17,040 nt of DNA, from positions 1 through 17,040 of the forward strand of contig JADDPU010000219.1 of the NCBI GenBank assembly GCA_016781725.1, read 5' to 3'. The notes below the pieces were generated by a model. That model saw only the letters and a list, made by a program, of their open reading frames with translations, made no database searches and was not told the origin of the DNA. The translations under genes and the position numbers were made by a program. Origin of the DNA: Rubrobacter sp. (lineage in GTDB: Bacteria; Actinomycetota; Rubrobacteria; Rubrobacterales; Rubrobacteraceae). Every line of letters begins with the position of its first letter. Position 1 is the first letter of the stretch. Below are positions 5,348-13,727 of the stretch, piece by piece.

Positions 5348-5963
5348 CGGTCGTCTCCTGCGTGGGCGTCTCCGGCGCCGTCGGCGCCGCGCCCGCTTGC
5401 ACCCCGGCCGGCTGGAAGTAGACTTCCGCGTTTATCTCCACCTGCAGCAGCTGCTCGATCTGTGGTTGCGTCGTAGTACCCTCCTCCGACGGCTCGAAGG
5501 TGACGTCGTTGACCGTTACCAGCCGGGCCAGATCATCCGTCAGGCCCAAGAACTCCTGCAACTCCTCGTAGGTACCCTCGAAAGACATTGTAATGGGCTG
5601 GACCGTGTAATCGCCACCGCCGGGCGCGGGGCTTCCCGGGATGAGAGAGAGCTGGGTGACACGAGAGGCGCGGGCGATCTCCTCGATCTGGATGGTGAGC
5701 GTCGGGATCTCCGGCTGAGTCGGTATCCGCTTGCTCAGCTCCAGGAGCTGGCGCTCTATCTCGGGGGAGTTGCTCCTTACCTCCTCGAGCTCGGCCACCT
5801 GCGCCTCTAACTGCGCCAGCTGGGCCTCCCGGGCCTCTCGTTGCTGATCGGCCTCTTCGAGCCGGCCGAGCAGCGGGCTCAAGAGCAAAAAGTAGAAGCC
5901 GACGATGAGCAGCACGATAGCGAGGGCTCCGAGGATGATCAGGTTACGCTCGTTGCGGCTCAA
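5337..5963 (-). CDS. pilO: Type IV pilus assembly protein PilO
   Basis: A 208-residue bitopic protein: short cytoplasmic start, one helix (LIILGALAIVLLIVGFYFLL), a heptad-rich coiled coil (EEADQQREAREAQLAQLEAQ and onward to about residue 75), then a ferredoxin-like domain (PITMSFEGTYEELQEFLG, LVTVNDVTF). This order is that of PilO, which dimerises with PilN in the inner membrane and links to PilP. The tail of about 25 residues is rich in Pro, Thr and Ala. The start is TTG at 5961-5963, overlapping the pilN stop in a TTGA arrangement, so the genes are translationally coupled. Assignment is firm from architecture plus context. Confidence 0.9.
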   Translation of the reverse strand: MSRNERNLIILGALAIVLLIVGFYFLLLSPLLGRLEEADQQREAREAQLAQLEAQVAELEEVRSNSPEIERQLLELSKRIPTQPEIPTLTIQIEEIARASRVTQLSLIPGSPAPGGGDYTVQPITMSFEGTYEELQEFLGLTDDLARLVTVNDVTFEPSEEGTTTQPQIEQLLQVEINAEVYFQPAGVQAGAAPTAPETPTQETTDVP

Positions 5964-6703
5964 GGGCGCGCCGAACCCGCGTACCGGGTTGATGCGGTCG
6001 TCGTACCGGCCAGCTCGTCGAGGTTCCAGCCCTGGGAGGCGCCTCCCGCGACCTCGTCCGGGGTGCCGCCCTCGAGGCGCACCTCCGTGCCGTTAGCGCC
6101 GACCACGGTCACGAGCTCCGAGGCCACCTCGAAGTCTATGGCTGGCCTTACGAACCTCTCCCGATCGAGCTCGGCCGAGTTCAGCTGCGAGTTGGCGAGA
6201 AACTCGAGGTTGTCCATCCGCACGACGAAGTCGGCCACGTTCTGGTAGCGCGGCAGCGCGACGCCGGTAAAGGTGACAGCGCCAGGCGGGTCCAGCGGCT
6301 GCTCTACCGGCGCCTCCACGTCGACCGCCGCGGCCTCGGCTGTGAGGGTCTGGAGCGCGGTAGTCTCGGGTATGACGAAGGCGAGCCCCTGCAGAAACTC
6401 GTCCCACGCGAAACGGCTGCGGTAGATGCCGTCAGCCACCGGCTTTTTCGCTTCGAGGCGCGCCTGAAGATCCCTGTACGGGCTCAACTCGGCGAGATGC
6501 TCGTTGCGGCGGGCGATCTCGGTGTCGAGCTCGGCGATCCTCTCCTCTAGCTCGCCCAGCCGCTGCAGGAGGAGCAGGTATGTCCCTACCATCAAGATGA
6601 GGGCTACCGCCCCCACGATGAGCAGTATCCCGAGCGCCCCGCCCCGGAAGCCTTCTGGGAGCCGCCCGCGCTCCTCGGCCGGGAGGAGGTTTACCCGCCT
6701 CAT
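5960..6703 (-). CDS. pilN: Type IV pilus assembly protein PilN
   Basis: The protein opens with MRRVNLLPAEER, matching the conserved N-terminal motif by which PilN docks in a groove of PilM. One helix follows (GILLIVGAVALILMVGTYLL), then a coiled coil (LGELEERIAELDTEIARRNE) and a C-terminal domain of alternating strands and helices, as in the PilN/GspL-like fold. At 247 residues it is a little longer than many PilN proteins. The ATG overlaps the pilM stop (ATGA at 6700-6703). It acts in the cell membrane as the bridge between cytoplasmic PilM and PilO. Confidence 0.92.
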   Translation of the reverse strand: MRRVNLLPAEERGRLPEGFRGGALGILLIVGAVALILMVGTYLLLLQRLGELEERIAELDTEIARRNEHLAELSPYRDLQARLEAKKPVADGIYRSRFAWDEFLQGLAFVIPETTALQTLTAEAAAVDVEAPVEQPLDPPGAVTFTGVALPRYQNVADFVVRMDNLEFLANSQLNSAELDRERFVRPAIDFEVASELVTVVGANGTEVRLEGGTPDEVAGGASQGWNLDELAGTTTASTRYAGSARP

Positions 6704-7836
6704 TCGTCCTCCAGCGCGAGGCCGAGCGCCACCGCCAGGACTGGCTCCATAGCCCGCAGTTGCTCGTCGGAGACGTTGGAGCGGTTGGCCGAGAGCTTAG
6801 CCACAGGCTCTCCACGGCCCGTGGCGACGCCGAGCAACTCGCCAAGGTACCCGTCCAGCCCGGCGATGAGGGCGCCCTCGCCGGAGACCAGCACCCGGGA
6901 GACGTCCCTCGTTGCCGCCTGGGAGTGGTGGTGCTCGAGCGAGCGTTGCACGTCGTCGGCCAGCGCCTGGGCCGCGGCCTCGAGGCCCCGGCGTACGTCG
7001 AACACGAGCGCGGGGTCGAAATCGTCGCCGCCGCCTTCGGGCGTCCCTTCGGACCCCTCGCCCTGGTGGTCGAACCCCAACCCTACCCGAGGGCTCAGCG
7101 TCTGCTTCTCGGCTTCGTCGGCCGGAAGGTCCGCGGCATCGGCCACGGAGGCCACGAAATCGTCCAAGCCTCCCGGTATAAAGCGGGTCAAGACGGGCTT
7201 ACCCCCGTCGGCTATGACGAGGTTGGTGATCTCGGACCCAACGTCGAGCAGGACTACCGCCCCCTCCTCGGCGAAGAAGGGGTCGGGGAGGATGGAGCGG
7301 GTCAGCGAGAGCGCCTTGACGTCCACGCCCACCGGACGCAACCCGCCAGTTCTCAAGGCCGAGACGTAGCGGTCGACCATCTCTCTCTGGGCGGCCACGA
7401 CGAGGACGCGGTCGAGGCCCGAGCCTTCCTCCGGCGGACCGAGCACTACGTAGTCGAGGACGGCTTCCGAGAGCGGCATGGGGATGTGGTCCTGCGCCTC
7501 GAAGCCTATGGCCCCCTTGAGGTCCTCTGGCTCCATGCGCGGAAACTCCAGTAGCCTGACCACTACCTGTTGATTGGAGACGCCGATGACTACCGATCTG
7601 CCGCCGAACGAGTGCGAGTCCCAGAACTCCCGGATCTCGGCGGCCAGGAGGTCGTGGTCGCCGACCTCGCCGTCGACCACAGCCCCTGGGGGAAGCCTGT
7701 GGTAGCCAACGTGCTGGAGCACGTACCCGCCCCCGCCACCTGAGACCTGGACTGCCTTTAGCGCCCCGCGGTCGATATCCATCCCGATGGTCCGCGAGCC
7801 GCCGCGGAGCCCCCCGAGGCTCTTGAAGCGCTCCAC
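6700..7836 (-). CDS. pilM: Type IV pilus assembly protein PilM (actin-like ATPase)
   Basis: A 378-residue cytoplasmic protein of the FtsA/PilM actin fold. It shows the phosphate-binding start (IGMDIDRGALKAVQV), the PilM-typical FPRMEPEDLKGAIGFEAQDH followed by HIPMP, the second nucleotide segment (AVVLLDVGSEITNLVIADGG) and the late VLVSGEGALIAGLDGYL. A Gly/Glu/Asp-rich insertion (GEGSEGTPEGGGDD) is seen between the subdomains. PilM binds nucleotide and recruits the N-terminus of PilN. The start is GTG at 7834-7836 with GGGAG about 11 nt upstream. It is first of four tightly coupled pil genes; no motor ATPase, pilin or secretin gene lies in this window. Confidence 0.93.
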   Translation of the reverse strand: MERFKSLGGLRGGSRTIGMDIDRGALKAVQVSGGGGGYVLQHVGYHRLPPGAVVDGEVGDHDLLAAEIREFWDSHSFGGRSVVIGVSNQQVVVRLLEFPRMEPEDLKGAIGFEAQDHIPMPLSEAVLDYVVLGPPEEGSGLDRVLVVAAQREMVDRYVSALRTGGLRPVGVDVKALSLTRSILPDPFFAEEGAVVLLDVGSEITNLVIADGGKPVLTRFIPGGLDDFVASVADAADLPADEAEKQTLSPRVGLGFDHQGEGSEGTPEGGGDDFDPALVFDVRRGLEAAAQALADDVQRSLEHHHSQAATRDVSRVLVSGEGALIAGLDGYLGELLGVATGRGEPVAKLSANRSNVSDEQLRAMEPVLAVALGLALEDE

Positions 7837-7990
7837 GCCGGCTAAGCTCCCGCTGACGGTCCGTGGAACCCCGAAGCGCCGAACGCCGGCGACGACGCGA
7901 CGGAGTACCGGAAGAGGGCCGGCTCTATCCCCGCTTTCGAGCAGCTCCTCCTAACCGGTCCCACAGAGCAGGCTTCGGCCTCCGGCGAGA

Positions 7991-8605
7991 TCAAGCGCCC
8001 TCCCGGTCTACCTGTAGCAGCGCGCTCACCTCCACGTCGCCCTCGACCACCGCCTTGCGGCCCACGCTCGAGTTGGTCCCCAAGACCACCCTGGCCCCCA
8101 CGCGAGCCCCCGGCCCGATAACCGCCCCGGCAGAGACCCAGGTGCCAGCCCCCACCTCGGCGTCCCGATCCACTACCGCCCGCGGCCCAACGAAACAGTG
8201 GCTGCCAAGGGCGGCATCCGGGTGCACCACGGCCCCCGCCGCAAGCACGCAGCCACCCCCAACCACCGCAGCCTCCGAAACGTAGGCCCCGGGATGAACC
8301 GCGGTTAAGAACTGCCCTCCAAGGCCCCTCAAGGAGTTGGCGACCCGTAACCGCGAGCCGTTGTCCGTGATCGCCACCACCACGTGGACGGGCTCGATGG
8401 AGAGCATGCTCTTGAGCATCTCTACGTCCCCGAGCACCGGATACCCCCGCACCCTGGCTGAGAGAGCCGCGTGGGCGTCGTCGTAGAACCCGAGGACCCG
8501 CTCCCCAAGGCCAGCCGCCAGGAGTACATCCAAAACCACGCGCCCGTAGCCACCCGCCCCGACGACGGCAATCCTTAGCTCCTCGTCGAGGCTTATTTCT
8601 TGCAC
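7991..8605 (-). CDS. NeuD/PglD-type sugar O- or N-acyltransferase
   Basis: The N-terminal domain (about 1-95) is a Rossmann-like unit starting RIAVVGAGGYGRVVLDVLLA, followed by a conserved LGFYDD. The second half is a left-handed parallel beta helix built from hexapeptide repeats (VVGGGCVLAAGAVVHPDAAL, then GAVIGPGARVGARVVLGTNS). This two-part layout is that of NeuD/PglD/PerB enzymes, which transfer acetyl or other acyl groups to amino or hydroxyl groups of surface sugars. The acceptor sugar cannot be read from sequence. The start is GTG at 8605 with a modest site (GGAAGTCGAG). It lies between fmt and the pil operon and could modify pilin or cell-surface glycans; that link is only positional. 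Confidence 0.85.
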   Translation of the reverse strand: MQEISLDEELRIAVVGAGGYGRVVLDVLLAAGLGERVLGFYDDAHAALSARVRGYPVLGDVEMLKSMLSIEPVHVVVAITDNGSRLRVANSLRGLGGQFLTAVHPGAYVSEAAVVGGGCVLAAGAVVHPDAALGSHCFVGPRAVVDRDAEVGAGTWVSAGAVIGPGARVGARVVLGTNSSVGRKAVVEGDVEVSALLQVDREGA

Positions 8606-8760
8606 CTCGACTTCCGGTTGAGGTACACCTGTGGTGGTTTCGGGCTCTCTTATCTCTCTTCCCTCCCAACAGAGACCGGGCCTGGTACCCCGGGCAGTTT
8701 AACATCCCCGCTGGCATCTTGCTCCTAAGCCAACATCTTGGCCGCGGATGCTCGGCCCTC

Positions 8761-9699
8761 TCAGGCTCCGGGGTAGTCCCCGACGAGAAAAGCCCCTTTG
8801 AGAGAGTTGCCGAGAAGGAAATCGGGCGATGAGAGCCGCCTGGAGCCCGGTATCTGAAGCTCCAACACCTCGATCGCGCCGGTCCCGCAACCCACCACTA
8901 TCTGCCGGTTCTCGGCGAGAATACCGCCTGTTTCGGGTGCCAGCGCCGCTCGCTCCGAGACCCTGGAGCGCCAGATCTTGACGGGGCCCTCGACCCCCGG
9001 ATGAAAAGCCCGCGCCCCCACGTGGGGCGCCAGCGCCCGGATCCGATCGTGCACCTCCCCAGCGCTTCTTCCCCACCTTATGATCTTATCCTCGTCCGTA
9101 ACTTTAGGAGCATAAGTAGCATAAAGACTGTCCTGTTGGATAAGGGTCAGATCTCCGGCTTCGAGTAAACTCAAACTCTCTACTATAGCTTTAGCTCCCT
9201 CCAGGGCGAGTAGGTGAGTGAGTTCGCCGCCGGTCGTGTCCGGGGGGATGGTGACGGCGCGTTGTAAGGCTATCTCCCCGGTGTCCAGTCCTTCGTCCAT
9301 CTTCATGATGGTTACGCCGGTCTCGCGTTCGCCGTCCATGATGGCGCGTTCGACGGGGGCGGCGCCGCGGTATTTGGGCAGCAGGGAGGCGTGGACGTTC
9401 CAGGCCCCTTCTGTGGCAGCGTAGAGGGTGTCGGGGCGCAGGATCTGGCCGTAGGCGGCGACGATCAGGGCGTCGAATCGGGAGAGCTCCGGGGCGACCT
9501 CGGAGATGCGGGTGGGTTGGCGGAGGGGTAGGCCGACGGAGCGGGCGAGCGCGGCCACGGGTGTTTGCATTGTCTTGCGGCCGCGGCCCTTGCGGGGGTC
9601 GGGTTGGGAGACTACGAGGCCAACCTCGTGGTCGGAGGAGATCAGGCCCCGCAGCACGGTGGCGGCGAAATCGGGGGTGCCGGCGAAGGCTACCTGCAC
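8761..9699 (-). CDS. fmt: Methionyl-tRNA formyltransferase
   Basis: The 312-residue length is that of Fmt. The N-terminal formyl-transfer domain shows VAFAGTPDFAATVL, VVSQPDPRKGRGRK and the signature NVHASLLPKYRGAAPVERAI followed by the GETGVTIMKMDEGLDTG-like loop. The C-terminal OB-like domain follows LYATYAPKV. It formylates initiator Met-tRNA using 10-formyl-tetrahydrofolate. The start is GTG at 9697-9699, 16 nt after the def stop, so both ends of the formyl-Met cycle are coexpressed. An internal stretch (about 9076-9205) uses AT-rich codons, including a TTA leucine, unlike the rest of the gene. Confidence 0.97.
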   Translation of the reverse strand: MQVAFAGTPDFAATVLRGLISSDHEVGLVVSQPDPRKGRGRKTMQTPVAALARSVGLPLRQPTRISEVAPELSRFDALIVAAYGQILRPDTLYAATEGAWNVHASLLPKYRGAAPVERAIMDGERETGVTIMKMDEGLDTGEIALQRAVTIPPDTTGGELTHLLALEGAKAIVESLSLLEAGDLTLIQQDSLYATYAPKVTDEDKIIRWGRSAGEVHDRIRALAPHVGARAFHPGVEGPVKIWRSRVSERAALAPETGGILAENRQIVVGCGTGAIEVLELQIPGSRRLSSPDFLLGNSLKGAFLVGDYPGA

Positions 9700-9715
9700 T
9701 GTACCGTTGGAGGCC

Positions 9716-10213
9716 CTAGCCCTGTTGGGCGAGGAGGCGCTCTCGCCACTCGCGCATGGCGGCCTTGCGGGAGGCCCTGTCGGTGCGGTCCAGGATCAGG
9801 ACCCCGTCCAGGTGGTCTACCTCGTGCTGGAAGATCCTGGCGAGCAGGCCCTCGGCCTCGATCCTGACGGGCTCTCCCGAGGTATTCTGGCCCGAGACCG
9901 TTATCGCCGTCGGCCGCTCGACCTCGACCTGAATTCCCGGTATCGAGAGGCAGCCTTCTGGTGCGATCTCCTCGGTCTGTGCCACCTCCTCGATGACGGG
10001 GTTGACGAGCACGTACTCCTCGTCCTCGAGCGCGGCGACCAGGATGCGTTTGAGCCGTCCTACCTGGTTGGCGGCGAGCCCGACGCCCTCTTGCTCGCGC
10101 ATGGTGGCCAGCATCTCCTCGGCCAGGCGCTCGAGCGACTCGTCGAAGTCTTCGACCGGGGCGGCCCGGGTCTTCAGCACCGGGTCTCCGAACGTCCTCA
10201 TCTCGAGTGCCAC
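9716..10213 (-). CDS. def: Peptide deformylase
   Basis: All three deformylase motifs are present: GVGLAANQVG (43-52), EGCLSIP (86-92, metal ligand C88) and QHEVDHLDG (129-137, metal ligands H130 and H134, catalytic E131). It removes the formyl group from new proteins and is a metal enzyme. The 165-residue length is normal. The GTG start at 10213 has GGAGG 10 nt upstream, inside the end of priA; ATG at residue 5 is an alternative. It lies 5 nt after the priA stop and just before fmt, the usual bacterial pairing. Confidence 0.97.
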   Translation of the reverse strand: MALEMRTFGDPVLKTRAAPVEDFDESLERLAEEMLATMREQEGVGLAANQVGRLKRILVAALEDEEYVLVNPVIEEVAQTEEIAPEGCLSIPGIQVEVERPTAITVSGQNTSGEPVRIEAEGLLARIFQHEVDHLDGVLILDRTDRASRKAAMREWRERLLAQQG

Positions 10214-10218
10214 TTGCG

Positions 10219-12477
10219 CTATACCTCCTCCGGATCTACTTCAACACGCGCCTTGAGCCCATGCGTCCCCGCCGCCAGCCGCGCGGCCAGAGCCGCGGCG
10301 CGGGCCACGGCCGGCCGCCCATTCGACCTGAGCAAGACCCGCCACAGGAACGACTTACCGGCGCGCCCGACCGGGACCACCGCCGACATCTCGACGCCTG
10401 GCTCCAGAGCCGGCCGCAACCGGGATTCTACCGTACGGCGGACCGCCGACCCCGACCCCTCGAAGGTGAGCGCGGCGAGGTGGGCGAAGGGCGGGTAGCC
10501 GAGGGCGCGCAGCCGCGGGAGCTCGACCGCCGCGAAGGCCTCGTAGTCGCCCCGCACGCCTGCGCGCAGCGCGTAGTGCTCGGGGACGCGGGTCTGCACG
10601 AGCAGCAACTCCCTGGCCGCCTCCGCGGCACCGTGGAGCAGCCGGTAGGAGCGCTCGACCGCGCCGACGGCGCTCGCCAAAAGAAAGGCGTCGACGTCGG
10701 GGAGGATCACCGCATCCCAATCGTCCTCGAGGATGCAGTGGGCGGTCCCAACGACCGCCGGCGCGTCCGCGAGGTCCCGTGAGGCCGCCGTGACGAGGCC
10801 GACCGGCTCGCCTAAGTGCTCGGCCAAATATTCTCGCAGGTGCTCCACCGCCAGGCCGGTCGGTACCACCCGGTCCGACCCGCACTCGTCGCACCGCCCG
10901 GTGTTCGTCTCTTTATGGCCGCAGCGGACGCAGACCAGAGGTCCGGTCCTGCCCCCGAGCGCCAGCGGGAGGTCGCAGTTAGGGCAGCGCTTGACCGCCC
11001 CGCAGCGGGTACAGGAGACGGCCGTTGCGTAGCCGAGCCGGTTCGCCACCATGCCTACCCGTTTCCCCTCGTCCCGGTGCCGGCGGCAGGCTTCGATCAG
11101 GGTCGAGCTGAACACCGCCCCCGACCCCCTCATGTCCACGATACGCACGCCCGGCCACGCGTCCGATCGGCGAACCGGGAGCTGTCGGATGCGCTCTCGT
11201 CTGCGCACCTCCGGGGCCGAGATCCTGAGCGACGGGTAAGGCGAGAGACAGAACACGCTGGCTCCCTCGGCACGTCCGCGTTCCAGCGCGATGTCCCTGA
11301 CGTGCACCGGCAGTCCCTCGTAGCCCGGCTCGGCCCGGTGGCCCTCGCTCGGTTCGTCCACGACGCAGACCGAACCCGGCCGCGCGAGCGGCAGCAACGC
11401 CGCCGTCCGCGTCCCGACGACGACGTCCACGGCCCCCCCGCGCGCTGCCTCGTAGACGGCGGTGCGACCGCGTCCGAGCCCGCTGTGGAAAGCCGCGACG
11501 GTGTAGCCCGCAGGGAGAGCGCGGCGCAGGCGACCGACCACGCTCTCGACCACACCTATCTCGGGGGCAAGGACCAGCGCCTGCTCCCCACCCTCGAGGG
11601 TTGCCCAGACCACGGCCGCCACCGCGTCGGGCTCCTCGCGCGCGGGCGTCCGCCAGAGAAAAGTGCCCCCGCTCTTCACAGCCCGCCGGGCGAGCCGGAG
11701 AAAAGGCTGCACATCTCGGGCGACCGCACGGTCGCCTTCGGTAGCCTCGGTCGGGGCGGCCTGCTGGCGGCGCACCACCCGGATGGCGCCCCTGCGCACG
11801 AGCTCCCGCAAGGCGCCGCGGTTGGCGCCGGTCTCGGCCAGCAGGGACGCGGTCGGGCTCGCGCCCCCCCGCTCCTTCAGGAGCTCGAACAGCTCCCGTT
11901 GGCGTGGTGCCCGCCGCAGGTCGGGGTTGGCCGCGGCACGAACCACCGCCCACTCCACTAGCGGCGGTCGCGGAGGGGCCGGGGCCAGCTCGATGCGGCC
12001 CTCTGCGGCCGCCGCGCGGAGCGCGTCGGGCCCGAGGGCGCGTTCGAGGACCGCTCGGGCGACTACCTCGCCCGTTCGCCAGGGCCATGCCCGGTCCGGC
12101 TTCAATACGCGGTAGCGACCCGTCTCCAGGCCCGGAGGCAGGGCGGCGCGTAGCACGACCGGCAGGGGAACTGCCGCTTTCTCGCAGACCCTGCGGCAGA
12201 CCTCCACGAGGCGTGACGGAAGGGAGAGGTCGTCGGCGACCGAGAGCACATATTCGCGGGCGCTCTGTCCATCTTCGGTCCCGACCACGACCCCGAGGCG
12301 GGGACGCCCCGAGAGGGGTGCTGCGACGACCGAGCCGGGGCGAACCGCGGGCCCGAGGCGCTCCGGTATCCCGTAACTCAACGAAGGCAGGGCGTGGGTC
12401 GGGATCAGGAGGCTCACCCGGGCCACGGACGGGCTTCGGGCGGCCCGGGCGCTCGGGTGGCCCGCGCTCTTTACCAA
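10219..12477 (-). CDS. priA: Primosomal protein N' (PriA-like), helicase motifs degenerate
   Basis: At 752 residues the protein has the PriA size and order: an N-terminal DNA-binding region (SLLIPTHALPSLSYGIPE), a helicase core and the diagnostic zinc-binding insert with eight Cys (C489, C492, C498, C501, C516, C519, C529, C532). PriA restarts stalled replication forks. However, where active PriA has a Walker A GSGKT, this protein reads TFLWRTPAREEPD (about 272-284); the DEEH box is DEPSEGH (374-380) and motif III is altered (FCLSPYPSLR). Actinobacterial PriA proteins are known to lack these ATP sites, so it is probably a non-helicase primosome factor. The TTG at 12477 abuts the metK stop with no clear binding site; GTG at 12426 fits the family start better. 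Confidence 0.92.
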   Translation of the reverse strand: MVKSAGHPSARAARSPSVARVSLLIPTHALPSLSYGIPERLGPAVRPGSVVAAPLSGRPRLGVVVGTEDGQSAREYVLSVADDLSLPSRLVEVCRRVCEKAAVPLPVVLRAALPPGLETGRYRVLKPDRAWPWRTGEVVARAVLERALGPDALRAAAAEGRIELAPAPPRPPLVEWAVVRAAANPDLRRAPRQRELFELLKERGGASPTASLLAETGANRGALRELVRRGAIRVVRRQQAAPTEATEGDRAVARDVQPFLRLARRAVKSGGTFLWRTPAREEPDAVAAVVWATLEGGEQALVLAPEIGVVESVVGRLRRALPAGYTVAAFHSGLGRGRTAVYEAARGGAVDVVVGTRTAALLPLARPGSVCVVDEPSEGHRAEPGYEGLPVHVRDIALERGRAEGASVFCLSPYPSLRISAPEVRRRERIRQLPVRRSDAWPGVRIVDMRGSGAVFSSTLIEACRRHRDEGKRVGMVANRLGYATAVSCTRCGAVKRCPNCDLPLALGGRTGPLVCVRCGHKETNTGRCDECGSDRVVPTGLAVEHLREYLAEHLGEPVGLVTAASRDLADAPAVVGTAHCILEDDWDAVILPDVDAFLLASAVGAVERSYRLLHGAAEAARELLLVQTRVPEHYALRAGVRGDYEAFAAVELPRLRALGYPPFAHLAALTFEGSGSAVRRTVESRLRPALEPGVEMSAVVPVGRAGKSFLWRVLLRSNGRPAVARAAALAARLAAGTHGLKARVEVDPEEV

Positions 12478-13725
12478 CTACAGGCCGGCGGCGCGGCGGA
12501 GGTCCTCCGCGCGCGAGGTCACCTCCCAGGAGAACCCGGGCTCGCGGCGTCCGAAGTGGCCGTAGGCCGCGGTCCGGGCGAAGATCGGGCCCCGCAGGCC
12601 GAGGTCGCGGATAATCGCGCCGGGCCTGAGGTCGAAGTGCTCCCGGACCAGGGTGCCGAGCGTCGCCGGGTCGACTTCCGCCGTGCCGAAGGTCTCGACC
12701 ATCACGCTGACAGGGTGGGCGACGCCGATGGCGTAGGCGACCTGGACCAGACACCGCCGGGCGAGGCCGGCGGCGACGAGGTTCTTCGCGACCCAGCGGG
12801 CGGCGTAAGAGGCCGAGCGGTCAACCTTCGTCGGGTCCTTGCCCGAGAAGGCGCCGCCGCCGTGAGGCGCGGAGCCGCCGTAGGTGTCCACCACGATCTT
12901 CCGTCCCGTGAGGCCCGTGTCGCCCTGGGGGCCGCCGGTAACGAACCGTCCCGTGGGGTTAACCAGGACCTCCGACGCGCTCTCGTCGAAGAACTCCTCC
13001 GGCATGACCGGCCTTACGACGGCCTCGATCAGGTCGTCCCGGATGCGGCCCTCAACGCCCTCGCGGTGCTGGGCGGAGATGAGAACCTTCTCGATACCCA
13101 CGGGCGTATCGCCCTCGTAGCGGACCGTCACCTGGCTCTTGCCGTCGGGCCTGAGGTAGTCGAGCTGGCGGCTCTTTCGGACCTCAGAGAGGCGTCGGGT
13201 CAGGCCGTGGGCGAGGGTTATCGGGAGGGGCATCAGCTCCTCGGTCTCGTCGCAGGCGTAGCCGAACATCATCCCCTGGTCTCCGGCCCCGATCTCCTCT
13301 ATGGCCTCCTCGTTATCGAGGCGTTCGCGTACCTCGAGGGCTCTGTCCACGCCCTGGGCGATATCCGGCGACTGGGGGTCGATAGAGACGATCACGCCGC
13401 AAGTCTCGGCGTCGAACCCGAACTTGGCCCTGGTGTAGCCGATCTCGGAGACCCTCTCGCGCACTAGCGTCGGGATATCCACGTATGTGGAGGTCGTGAT
13501 CTCGCCGGCAACCACGACGAGGCCGGTCGTGACCAGCGTCTCGCAGGCGACCCGGCTCATCGGGTCGTCGGCGAGCGCGGCGTCGAGGATGGTGTCGGAG
13601 ATCTGGTCGGCTATCTTGTCGGGATGGCCCTCGGTGACGGACTCGGAGGTGAACAGGTGCGAGGATCTGAGCTTCTGATCGTCCGCAGCGTCCCGGGTGG
13701 TGGTACCTGCAGTTCTCTCCGCCAT
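12478..13725 (-). CDS. metK: S-adenosylmethionine synthetase
   Basis: The 415-residue protein carries the full set of MAT motifs: [20 protein letters not shown] near the N-terminus (substrate and metal binding), [11 protein letters not shown] (146-156, first signature) and [16 protein letters not shown] (second, phosphate-binding signature). It makes S-adenosylmethionine from ATP and methionine. The N-terminal 20 residues are a short extension relative to many members. ATG at 13723-13725 follows GAGGTAAGG and lies 2 nt after the coaBC stop. Confidence 0.98.
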   Translation of the reverse strand: MAERTAGTTTRDAADDQKLRSSHLFTSESVTEGHPDKIADQISDTILDAALADDPMSRVACETLVTTGLVVVAGEITTSTYVDIPTLVRERVSEIGYTRAKFGFDAETCGVIVSIDPQSPDIAQGVDRALEVRERLDNEEAIEEIGAGDQGMMFGYACDETEELMPLPITLAHGLTRRLSEVRKSRQLDYLRPDGKSQVTVRYEGDTPVGIEKVLISAQHREGVEGRIRDDLIEAVVRPVMPEEFFDESASEVLVNPTGRFVTGGPQGDTGLTGRKIVVDTYGGSAPHGGGAFSGKDPTKVDRSASYAARWVAKNLVAAGLARRCLVQVAYAIGVAHPVSVMVETFGTAEVDPATLGTLVREHFDLRPGAIIRDLGLRGPIFARTAAYGHFGRREPGFSWEVTSRAEDLRRAAGL

Positions 13726-13727
13726 CC

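Noticed and set aside
8640..8670. Purine/pyrimidine-skewed tract (plus-strand CTCTCTTATCTCTCTTCCCT)
   Set aside because: Short, in an ordinary intergenic gap before the acyltransferase, with no repeat or hairpin to suggest function.
7842..8717. Long minus-strand open frame of 291 codons overlapping the acyltransferase gene
   Set aside because: Arg/Gly-rich composition typical of an out-of-frame shadow in GC-rich DNA; the acyltransferase frame shows clear family motifs.
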